Source: Goniomonas avonlea (taxonomy: Eukaryota > Cryptophyceae > Goniomonadida > Goniomonadaceae). Taken from it: 12,276 nucleotides of DNA. This document shows positions 1-7,198 of this stretch, piece by piece. The DNA is taken from contig QUTJ01031499.1 in NCBI GenBank assembly GCA_003573635.1, positions 1 to 12,276 on the forward strand, written 5' to 3'. A program made the position numbers and the translations under genes. How positions within the stretch are numbered: the stretch's first letter is position 1; each line of letters starts with the position of its first letter. The notes under the pieces are model-generated. The model was given only the letters and a program-made list of their open reading frames with translations, was not told where the DNA came from and made no database searches.

Positions 1-45
1 GCACACATCGCTCGCGCACACATCGCTCGCGCACACACAGCACGC
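1..45. repeat. Short CA/CG-rich tandem repeat at the left edge
   Basis: A 15-bp unit (gcacacatcgctcgc) occurs twice in exact tandem at 1-15 and 16-30. It is followed by a decayed CA-rich copy. The array probably extends left of the window. It may lie in an intron of the minus-strand TMEM245-like gene, but that is inference. From here to about 311 I see no convincing coding exon. The only other notable signal is a pyrimidine-rich minus-strand splice-acceptor-like site ending at 160. Confidence 0.7.
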
Positions 46-311
46 ACACCAGCGGCAGACATAGACGCAGACAGCTAAACTCGATCGCTCCAGGTCATCG
101 TGCAGTTCGAATCGAAACACCAGTGTTACTTGACGCCATTCGTATCCTCAAAGAGTGTACTGAAAGAAAAACAAAGAAGAAACGATGCAATGCGGATTTG
201 GGGTTGTAGTGGGCTCGTGCCCTTCCTGCTCCAGGGGGCAAGAGAGAGCGGGAGGGAGGAGCGTCTAACCGCAGGGGACCGGTCCAGGAGAGGTAATGGG
301 TGGGGAATTGT

Positions 312-1998
312 TCAAACCGTCTGGAAATCACTGAGCGAGCGGTCCTCATGCCTTGGGTCAATATATTGTCTGGCTTGCCTGAGCTGCACCCATAATGTGA
401 CGAGGAAGCCTCGGATGGTCGAGATGTTGTCCGATAGAAATTGCATCATGCTCTCGTCCTCAGACATGGCCATGACCTGGCCCATCACCTGGGGGAAGGG
501 TTATCGGAGTGGGAGAGGCAGTGGAGCGGGAAAGGGGGAGTGGAAGTGGGAGCGAGTGGGACTGGGAGCGAGGGAGTGGGAGTAGGGGTGAGGGAGGGAT
601 CGGAGTGTGGGGGGGGAGGAGTGGCAGGTAATGGCGGCAACCGTGCCCACGCACGAGTTGTCGGTTCACACCTGGCGCCACTCCATGGCAACAGCAGTGC
701 CATTGTTCCCGAATGTCGCCGAGAGCCACTCGCGCACACCGACAATGTCGAGCTGGTACCCTGTGTACTCCTTGACCTTGGACTCGACAAACTCTGTGCC
801 CTGCGTAGCACAGGTCAGCAATCGTCTGCACTCGCCACACCCTGCGGACTCGTTACCTCTGGACTCAATACACTGTGCGTGAACGCAAGCTTCAAGCCCC
901 AAGTGTTTGGCCTGAGCGCGCCACACACTCCGTCGCACCCTCCTCAGACTGGTGTTCACTGGTGTGCGACTCACCTGGTGCTCAGCCCACTGTCGCACCG
1001 GTGTTCACTGACCTGGTGTGCGACTCACCTGGTGCTCAGCCCACTGTCGCACCGGTGTTCACTGACCTGGTGTGCGACTCACCTGGTGCTCAGCCCACTG
1101 TCGCACCGGTGTTCACTGCCCTGGTGTGCGACTCACCTGGTGCTCAGCCCACTGTCGCACCGGTGTTCACTGACCTGGTGTGCGACTCACCTGGTGCTCA
1201 GCCCACTGTCGCACCGGTGTTCACTGACCTGGTGTGCGACTCACCTGGTGCTCAGCCCACTGTCGCGCGCCCTCGAGTTGCGTCGACACGACGGTGTGGT
1301 TGAACTCCTCTCCAGTCCACTCTCGAAGCGTCGATGTGACCTGCAACAGCGGCTCTTAGCAATGCTGGAGATCGATAGAGAAGCTCGTTAGTGGTTGCTT
1401 CGTAACAAGATCTAAACAGAATGTGAGGCAATCGGCAACTGGTGCAAAAGTATGGTTGGTTTTCACTACGGCCGTGGGTTCGTCAGGTCGATTCAAATCT
1501 GTTTCATCGATTCTGTTTCATCGATTCGGGTGGGGTCAAGCCACTCTGGTAAAAAGCTGCTGGGTGGCCCACGGATCTGGGGGGTTAGGGAGGAGAGTGA
1601 GAAAGAGGGGGCGGGGGAGCGGAAGTGAGATGGAGGAAGAACGAGAGTAGGGAGGGGGGGGGGGTCGTACCAGTGGAACCCCACGTGCGTGCCACAAGTC
1701 CGCACTCGCGTTAAGCAATTCGGTCGTTTCACTGTGGAACTGCACCGCGAAAAATATGCCCATGGAGGTCAGCACAAGCAGCATGACAGTCAACACAAGC
1801 AGTGTGACAATGGAGTCAAGATGGAAGTGCAGGAGACCAATCACCCGCCTGTCTCCGCGACTGTTGTACAGGATCAAAGGAGCCCGCGTACACAAACGCA
1901 CGCCCACCCACATACTCGCGACCACACACAACGCACACGCCCACTCACGCACAAACACACGTGCGCGTGCGAGTATGTGTGCACACAAACACACTCTG

Positions 1999-2045
<47 letters not shown>

Positions 2046-2100
2046 CGGGGGGGGGGGAGTGAGTGAGTGCATACACACACTGTCTCTCTCTCTCTCTCTC

Positions 2101-2131
<31 letters not shown>

Positions 2132-3445
2132 GAGCGCGCGCGCACACACAGAGGAAACCGGGGGGGCACTCACCGGAAAAGCCACCAAAGTGCCCACAAA
2201 GGTCCAGGGATGAGTGCCACAACGAACACCGAGAATTGCTGTGCGCCCTGTGACCCGTGTCACACGTGTCACGGACAGTCATTACCGCCACCACCACCGC
2301 TTACCTTCCAAGAGTCAAGCACGCGTGTGAACTGAGCAGCAAGCAGCTGGGACCAGATAATGCGGCAGGAGGCAGTCAACACAACAGCGACGAACAGCCA
2401 CGGCACCACCTTGGCGCTCGCCATGACAAGGAATGCAACGCCCAGGACGACAACGACATGGTTCGATTTAATCGCGACGGTCTGTCAGGGGTCATGCTGA
2501 TAGCACAGTGATAACAAAAAGGACAACTCGGCATAACAAACGTAAGTGCAACATACCTCCATTGCCGGGGAGTACAACGATCCCCGCCCCACTGTTGGGG
2601 TGCGTCTGGTCTCGTCTACCTGTGGAAGCTTAGTCTCTTGTTCATGACGGGTCAGGCACCAACCTCTGCTCCCCCAAGCCCAAACAAACAGAGTCCTAGC
2701 ATTGGTGCTAATACGGCCGCAGTACCAGCCAGCCCGAGTGACTCGAAAAGAAAGGGAATTGCCCACAGAGTTGTGAACAACCAGACCGAAACTGAGCAAC
2801 ACTTTTGCAAAACCGGATTCTCGTGAAGCCAGCAAAACCACACAAGCCCCACAAAGCCAACAAAAAGAGACCCTGTAATAAAATGAGTTACATTTTAACA
2901 AGGCATTTGCGATCGTCACCAAGGTAAAGAAGGGGGTGGACCAGCTTGATCGTGGCGGTCGTCGCTGCGGCGATGTGCGCAACAGTCCAATATGAAGTTG
3001 AAATCCCACCAAAGATGACTGCGCTTCCACCATACACTATGTGGGACACATCTTCGAGGCAGAAACAACACATCAAGCACGTGACCAAAAACAGAAAATG
3101 CCGGCATTGCGAGTAAACCGTCGCTGTCAGCGCATCGACGAGTTGAAATGGCAAAAGGGCCAGCCCCACGCAAAGGGTTCTTTGGCTTCGAAGGAGGTGG
3201 TCCAACCAATGACGCATATGCACAATCAAGGATTGTTTGATGGGGTGGAGGAACATTCCAACGAGCACAGCCCAGAGAAGCGGGCGGAGAAAGGATTCAA
3301 AAATGCAAAACACACCAAAGCCGAGAGCCAGCCCCAAAACAATTACCGCAACGTTGGCAAGCGCGTTGTAAAACGCTTGCTTTAGCATTGCCGCGTCCTC
3401 TTTCGACGCACGCAACTGATGCAGCGCAAAATGCCACGACTCCAT
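312..3445 (-). CDS. TMEM245: TMEM245-like multi-pass membrane protein, multi-exon, C-terminus missing
   Basis: This gene encodes a polytopic membrane protein. The family is related to AI-2E-type transporters and its molecular role is poorly defined. The exons I assign on the minus strand are 3445-2920, 2872-2664, 2619-2557, 2481-2305, 2247-2174, 1848-1671, 1340-1245, 800-672 and 488-312. Every junction is GT-AG and keeps the reading frame, giving about 542 residues. The start at 3445 is the first ATG after an in-frame stop. The N-terminus holds LKQAFYNALA (21-30), FLRPLLWAVL (53-62) and FLHPIKQSL (65-73), the family signature. Hydrophobic segments fill exons 1, 2, 4, 5 and 6. Exon 800-672 carries GVREWLSATFGNNGTAV and the last exon SDNISTIRGFLVTLW, both of which align with mid-protein stretches of animal TMEM245 as I recall them. 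Animal proteins are near 880 residues, so the C-terminal AI-2E-like region is missing. Either the last exon splices onward past the left edge, or the protein ends at the TGA at 312-314. The donor at 1670 (GTACGA) is weak, and 1679 is an alternative. A further possible exon begins at 1576 but runs into a stop. Confidence 0.85.
960..1266. repeat. 54-bp minisatellite carrying a splice donor, in a TMEM245 intron
   Basis: Six near-identical units recur at exactly 54-bp spacing. The same donor junction falls at 975, 1029, 1083, 1137, 1191 and 1245. Read on the minus strand, each unit contains the 3' end of the coding exon (encoding RQWAEHQ or part of it) followed by CACCAG|GTGAGT, a near-perfect 5' splice site. 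The rightmost copy, at 1245, is the true exon end. The other five lie in the following intron. In frame, each unit reaches a TGA seven codons past the junction, so use of a distal donor would truncate the protein. The leftmost copy is partly decayed. Confidence 0.93.
1498..1526. repeat. 14-bp perfect tandem duplication
   Basis: The unit ctgtttcatcgatt occurs at 1499-1512 and again at 1513-1526. It lies in the TMEM245 intron 1670-1341. On the minus strand it falls inside a short open stretch that starts after a good acceptor (AG at 1578-1577, following a pyrimidine tract). That stretch encodes an FLPEWLDP-containing peptide that stops at 1493-1495 with no GT donor available. It may be a decayed or alternative terminal exon, or simply intron. 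Confidence 0.8.
1885..2150. repeat. Compound microsatellites filling a TMEM245 intron
   Basis: This lies in the intron 2173-1849. From left to right it holds a CA-rich stretch (about 1890-1995), a long (CT)n run (about 2004-2042), a G run, a second (CT)n run (about 2082-2100), seven to eight copies of AGAC (2101-2130) and a GCGCGC/CACACA stretch. Open frames read across it are repeat artefacts. The flanking splice sites (CCG|GTGAGT at 2174/2173 and GGAGACAG| at 1849) are intact and join in phase. Confidence 0.92.
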
Positions 3446-3574
3446 CGCTGATGAGGGCGGCGGAGTAATGTCCCGGATCCATGATCCGACACTAACTTTC
3501 TCACACTAACGCGAAAAAATCCGACTGGCTGTCAAAGTGACCCGCGGTCATTCGGTCGGCTTCGCAGCGAAAAA
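3446..3574. promoter_or_regulatory. Head-to-head intergenic promoter region
   Basis: Only 129 bp separate the ATG of the minus-strand TMEM245-like gene from the ATG of the plus-strand zinc-finger gene. Both transcription starts and both 5' UTRs must therefore lie in or beyond this gap, unless an upstream non-coding exon exists. No TATA box is evident. The sequence contains a repeated cactaac element (about 3489 and 3504). A shared, bidirectional promoter is inferred from the spacing alone. Confidence 0.5.
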
Positions 3575-4816
3575 ATGGGAGAGCGCGGACGTTCGATGTC
3601 GCCGCAGCGCGGGGAGCAGTCTCCAAGAAATCGCAGTCGCAGTCCGAAATCTGAGGTGCGAGCTGGCGACTGGACATGCCCTTCATGCTCGTCCAACGTG
3701 TACGCTTCGAAAGTCTTTTGCTTCCGTTGCGGGACGTCCAAGCCCCCGACCGATTGGACATGCCCTTCATGCCAGGCCCACGTGTACGCCTCCAAGACAG
3801 CTTGTTTTCGGTGCCACACACCCAGGCCGCTTCCCGGGCGCGAGGATGCCAGACCTGGTGACTGGACCTGCCCCGGATGCCAAGTGAACGTCTACGCTTC
3901 GAAAAACGCTTGTTTCCGCTGCCAGACCCCGAAACCTGTCATGGGCGGCTTCGGTGGCGGGTATGGAGGTGGTTTTGGTGGTGGATTTGGAGGAGGAGGT
4001 TTCCCTCCCGCTCCTGCGTTTGGAGGTGGTTTTGGCGCTGGAGACCGTGGCGCGCCTCCTCGTCCGGGGGATTGGACCTGTCCGAACTGCCGTGCCAACG
4101 TCTACGCATCCAAACTGAATTGCTTCAAGTGCGACACACCCAAACCTGAAAATGGGGCGAGCGTTGCAGCTTTGCCCGAGGGAGACTTTGGCGAAGGTTT
4201 TGCAGCTGGCTTTGCTGCTGCAGCCGCCGCAGTCGGTGCGCCCCCTACGATCCTGCCGCCGGTGGTTCGACCACCCGCAGCTCAAAAGGAAGAGGTTCGT
4301 CCTGGAGACTGGAAGTGTCCGAGCTGCCAGGCACTTGTGTACGCGTCCAAGAACGCGTGCTTCAAATGCCAGACAGCGAAGCCGGCCGACGGAAGTGCCG
4401 ATATCCCGGTTGATCCGAAGGACGCCTGGAAGCCCGGCACTGATCGGGGTGAGACCCGCGAGGGGGACTGGACATGCCCCAAGTGCCAAGCGAACGTGTA
4501 CAAGAACAAGTTCGCTTGCTTCAAGTGCAACACCCCAAAGCCGGGGGCTCAGCCACACGAGGGCGATGTTCGACCGGGCGACTGGGCGTGCCCGAAATGC
4601 CAGGCCAACTGCTACGCCAGTAGGTTAGCCTGTTTCAAGTGCCAGACCCCCAAGCCTGGCATGGGTGGCTACGGCGGCGGCGGCGGCGGTGGTTTCGGTT
4701 ACGGTGGTGCCGGCGGCGGTTTCGGTGCCGGCGCCTACGGTGGTGGCGGCGGTTTCGGGGGTGGCGGTTTCGGTGGCGGTGGCGGTTTCGGCGGTCCTGG
4801 GATGGGCCGTTGGTGA
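3575..4816 (+). CDS. Seven-finger RanBP2-type zinc-finger, glycine-rich protein
   Basis: This is an intronless reading frame of 413 residues and probably an RNA-binding protein. Seven fingers of the form (G)DWxCPxC-x10-CFxC-x-TPKP lie at about residues 31-57, 59-85, 95-121, 165-191, 244-270, 297-323 and 335-361. Four cysteines and the DW are kept in every copy. The N-terminus is rich in SP, RS and RN pairs, reminiscent of splicing factors. Linker 123-160 and the tail 362-413 are FG/YG glycine-rich, and 208-240 is Ala/Pro-rich. The start has a favourable context (aaaATGG) and is the first ATG of the frame. Compared with ZRANB2, the tryptophan/arginine RNA-contact track (W-A-R-R) reads Y-A-S-K in most fingers. 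Single-stranded RNA binding is known for the ZRANB2 class but is only inferred here, and the specificity may differ. Fingers 6 (YKNK) and 7 (YASR) deviate. The gene is divergent from TMEM245. No clear poly(A) signal is visible downstream. Confidence 0.95.
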   Translation: MGERGRSMSPQRGEQSPRNRSRSPKSEVRAGDWTCPSCSSNVYASKVFCFRCGTSKPPTDWTCPSCQAHVYASKTACFRCHTPRPLPGREDARPGDWTCPGCQVNVYASKNACFRCQTPKPVMGGFGGGYGGGFGGGFGGGGFPPAPAFGGGFGAGDRGAPPRPGDWTCPNCRANVYASKLNCFKCDTPKPENGASVAALPEGDFGEGFAAGFAAAAAAVGAPPTILPPVVRPPAAQKEEVRPGDWKCPSCQALVYASKNACFKCQTAKPADGSADIPVDPKDAWKPGTDRGETREGDWTCPKCQANVYKNKFACFKCNTPKPGAQPHEGDVRPGDWACPKCQANCYASRLACFKCQTPKPGMGGYGGGGGGGFGYGGAGGGFGAGAYGGGGGFGGGGFGGGGGFGGPGMGRW

Positions 4817-5625
4817 TTTTCTCCTCTGACGACCGAGTCCACGCCCGATTCCATGTCCTCAACTTGCCGTCAGGCCCTCGCTTGGAGTCCTTTGTCGGCG
4901 GTCGCAGCACAGGTGCGTCCATGGGTGACTCCAGCTTCGTGCATTTTGAGGGGTGGTGCGCTGTACGCATTGTTCTGCGGGCGTTGCTGCGGCGTACGCG
5001 TTGTTCTGCGGCGAAGGGCGTGCGTGCGGTGCTGGCTCGGCTGCTGTGGTGGTGCTCGTGGTAGGCTCATGCTGGGTCGTGGCTGAGTGCGCAGTGCGCT
5101 TGGGGGGGCGCTGTCTCCTGGTGATTGGCGCTGCGTGCTTGTTGCGCTGTTGGTGCGAAGTGCTCTGGGGTTGACGCTCGTGGTGCTCCTGGTGGTTGGC
5201 GCTGAGTGCGGGTGCCTTGGTGCTGGTTGGCACTGCGCTTGGTGCGCTGGTTGTGCAGAGTGCTCGGTGGTTGACTTGTCGTGCCCCTTGTGGTTGGCGC
5301 TGAGTGCGGAGTGCGCTTGGTTGGCGCTGAGTTTTCCTGGTGGCGCTGCGTGCCTGGTGCGCTGGGGTGCGGAGTGCTCTTGGTGGGCGACTGTGCTGTT
5401 TCGCATTGTTGTGTCTTCAATCTCGGGAGCTGCGGATTCTCATTTTGTCGGGCTTCTCCTGCGTGATGCTGCCGTATGCGATGTGCGAAGTTAGGCCTGA
5501 TGCGGGTGGGCTGAGGATCATCGTTAACTCACTGCCCTTACAGTGCTCCGCAAAGCTCTACGCTTGGCTGTTGTTAACCCACAGCAGCATTCGCAACCAG
5601 CACGCCAATCAATTAGAAGTGGCTG
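4817..5625. repeat. Intergenic region with degenerate G/T-rich repeats
   Basis: This lies between two convergent genes and I see no gene in it. Between about 4940 and 5400 the plus strand is built from decayed copies of words such as ggttggcgctgagtgcgg, gtgcgctggt and gcggagtgctctt. The 20-mer gtggttggcgctgagtgcgg occurs exactly at 5192-5211 and 5290-5309. A near-duplicate (gtacgc(a/g)ttgttctgcgg) occurs at about 4964 and 4994. Spacing is irregular, so this is an old, diverged satellite-like array rather than a clean tandem. Long open frames on both strands here are composition artefacts. Confidence 0.75.
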
Positions 5626-5631
5626 TTTAAT
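5626..5631 (-). promoter_or_regulatory. Possible poly(A) signal for the SETD9-like gene
   Basis: The minus strand reads ATTAAA about 80 bp after the stop codon of the SETD9-like gene. This is the commonest variant of AATAAA. The assignment rests on position and motif only. Confidence 0.35.
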
Positions 5632-5642
5632 GAAAGATATAT

Positions 5643-5675
5643 AATCGTGAATGACCCGGTCGAATATTCACGATT
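5643..5675. other. Perfect 10-bp inverted repeat (hairpin)
   Basis: The arms AATCGTGAAT (5643-5652) and ATTCACGATT (5666-5675) are exact reverse complements around a 13-nt loop. The loop itself contains GACC-C-GGTC (5653-5661). It lies 38-70 bp downstream of the stop of the minus-strand SETD9-like gene, probably within its 3' UTR, just before the ATTAAA. A role in 3'-end formation or RNA stability is possible. It could equally be a chance or mobile-element remnant. Confidence 0.7.
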
Positions 5676-5712
5676 GAAATCCATGTAGGATTGTTCCCAC
5701 CGCCACGAACTC

Positions 5713-6537
5713 CTATGCATAATTTTCTTCAAGGCCTGCTTCACCGTACTCGACCTGGCTGTACCACTCTGGAGCGTTGAGGGCTGGCATGCGGTAGTCG
5801 AGGAACAACTCCTCATCTTTGAGATCACGAAGGGCAATGCATACAATCCCAACCATACAGCAGTCGCTGCGTTCGAGCAATGAGCTCATGCCTGCTCCGA
5901 CTGCAGCGTTCGGAACCAATGCCTGAAGCTCCGGTGGGAGGTCGGTTGCGAAATCAATATCAATCGGAATGACGTTTGGAGTCACCCCTTTCGGAGGATG
6001 CTGGATGCGATGGCCGTCGGCGAACTCATGTTTGCGCTCAGGTATATCAGCGGCACCATTTGCATTGATCACAACGTCGTCGAACCTGCAGACAAGTCGT
6101 CAGCGGGAGCGACCACAAGAAAGTTTTTACCTTCTAAGACAATATTCCAGCTTGTCAGGACGATCTTCATCTGGGTCCGTTATCAGTCTCCGCGCTGCCG
6201 TGCGGAAGAACTCGGTGGGGCTCAAAACGGCGCCAGGATACAAGCAGATTGCTTCGCCCGACGCTGCATTTCCTGAAATAAACAGCCCATCTCCACTGTT
6301 TGGAATGCGAGAAGGCTTGACCTTGAGCTCGAATTCAAGCTCTGATTCCAATTCAGGATTGCCAATGCTTTGGAGCAGGCGGAGACCCTTGGCTCCAGCA
6401 TAACTCTTGAGGGCTTGTCGGATATCGCCGGACCTATCACTTTGATACAGAGAGGCCAACTTGTGCCAAAGGCCGTTCGGACGAGTAACAGGGATTCGCA
6501 GGCGCTTGACAGCATCAAAAAGAAACGCTCGCGGCAT
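5713..6537 (-). CDS. SETD9: SETD9-like SET-domain protein, two exons
   Basis: This is a predicted SET-domain protein of 259 residues. The exons are 6537-6131 and 6085-5713, separated by a 45-bp GT-AG intron (AG|GTAAAA ... TCTGCAG|G) that keeps frame in phase 2. The start at 6537 is the first ATG after an in-frame stop. The SET core begins at SRIPNSGDGLFIS (76-88), followed by GEAICLYPGAV (94-104). TPNVIPIDIDFATDLPPELQALVPN (171-195) matches the SETD9-specific stretch. VCIALRDLKDEELFLDY (217-233) supplies the C-terminal EELFxDY with the SET tyrosine. Human SETD9 is about 299 residues, so this copy is slightly short at the N-terminus. The usual NHxC motif of SET enzymes is replaced around 161-173 (HRIQHPPKGVTPN), with no Asn-His-x-Cys, so methyltransferase activity is uncertain. 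No SETD9 substrate is firmly established to my knowledge. The family assignment is fairly secure; activity is not. Confidence 0.87.
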
Positions 6538-6796
6538 TGAGGTACAGCGTTTTTTGGCGACTGGTGTCGAAGCGGTGCGGCAGTGCCCAAGCTGGGATTG
6601 AGTTCACCCGGACTTGCCGTTTCCGTGAAACCGACAATCCCACACGCCCGTAGCCCCATAGCTTGACTATCAACCGACGATTCGGAGTAACTGCACTGGA
6701 TAGAACTCGGGAGTCTGGGCTGACCAACACAGTTTCGGCGAGTGGCGAGCACGTGAATGATGTGGGGCCCGCTTGGTGCCGCAATGGTGCGTCCTT

Positions 6797-7030
6797 TCAA
6801 ACACTAGCGAGAGCGCTAACATCTGTTCCAATGAGCTGCTGCCGCACGACTTCAATGCATGAGTGCAGATCTAGCTCGCTCGGGTACGGGCAATCTTTGT
6901 GACAAGTAGCCGAGATGCCCTTCTTCTTGCATGGGTGTTCCTCACAACGAAGCCGTCCCTTGCCCACAACAAGCACACCTTCAGTGACGTTTGCAATCCT
7001 TCCAACTCGAATCCATAGCTTGGTTACCAT
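6797..7030 (-). CDS. Possible small cysteine-rich protein, unknown
   Basis: This open frame of 77 codons, from the ATG at 7030 to the TGA at 6797, lies between SETD9 and RPSA on the same strand. I do not recognise the family. It has a hydrophobic/basic N-terminal stretch (WIRVGRIANVTEGVLVVGKG, 6-25) followed by a Cys/His cluster: C29, H32, C34, C43, H44, C47 and C58. This cluster could bind zinc. It ends in a predicted helix (CIEVVRQQLIGTDV). Codon use resembles the neighbouring genes. The frame is open upstream to another ATG at 7117, and the context of the 7030 ATG is poor (T at -3). The true gene may therefore have an upstream exon, or this may be one exon of a longer gene. It could also be chance. 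Confidence 0.35.
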   Translation of the reverse strand: MVTKLWIRVGRIANVTEGVLVVGKGRLRCEEHPCKKKGISATCHKDCPYPSELDLHSCIEVVRQQLIGTDVSALASV

Positions 7031-7198
7031 AAATACACAGCAAAATGAAGGATTGGTCACGTCATTATTGTCGTGTCGAAACGAGAAGAGACTAGAGACA
7101 CGTTGTGGTCTGCCCAAGAGAATGTATTACCCCTGGGCAGCCGTAAGGTCGCGCACACTCGGCTGTAACTCTCAGACTGCTTGCACCCAGCGAAAGAC

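Noticed and set aside
100-180. tRNA-like T-arm sequence (ttcgattcgaa) on the minus strand
   Set aside because: The sequence is a short palindrome without flanking T-stem pairing, A box or acceptor stem.
960-1266. CRISPR-like appearance of regular repeats
   Set aside because: The repeats are contiguous 54-bp units with no unique spacers, in a eukaryotic intron.
441-1391. Plus-strand 316-codon frame with an 18-residue repeated peptide
   Set aside because: The repetition is the 54-bp minisatellite read in frame. The minus strand has phase-consistent TMEM245 exons here, so this is a shadow.
1493-1576. Extra TMEM245 exon beginning at 1576
   Set aside because: The acceptor is good and the peptide has FLPEWLD, loosely like the family. 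However, it runs into a stop at 1493-1495 with no GT donor, and the flanking exons already join in phase without it.
3767-4558. 263-codon minus-strand frame opposite the zinc-finger gene
   Set aside because: It is antisense to a clearly coding repeat array. Its openness follows from the composition and codon use of the real gene, and it shows no domain.
6222-6800. 192-codon minus-strand frame overlapping SETD9 exon 1
   Set aside because: It is in a different frame from the SET-domain motifs and has no family resemblance.
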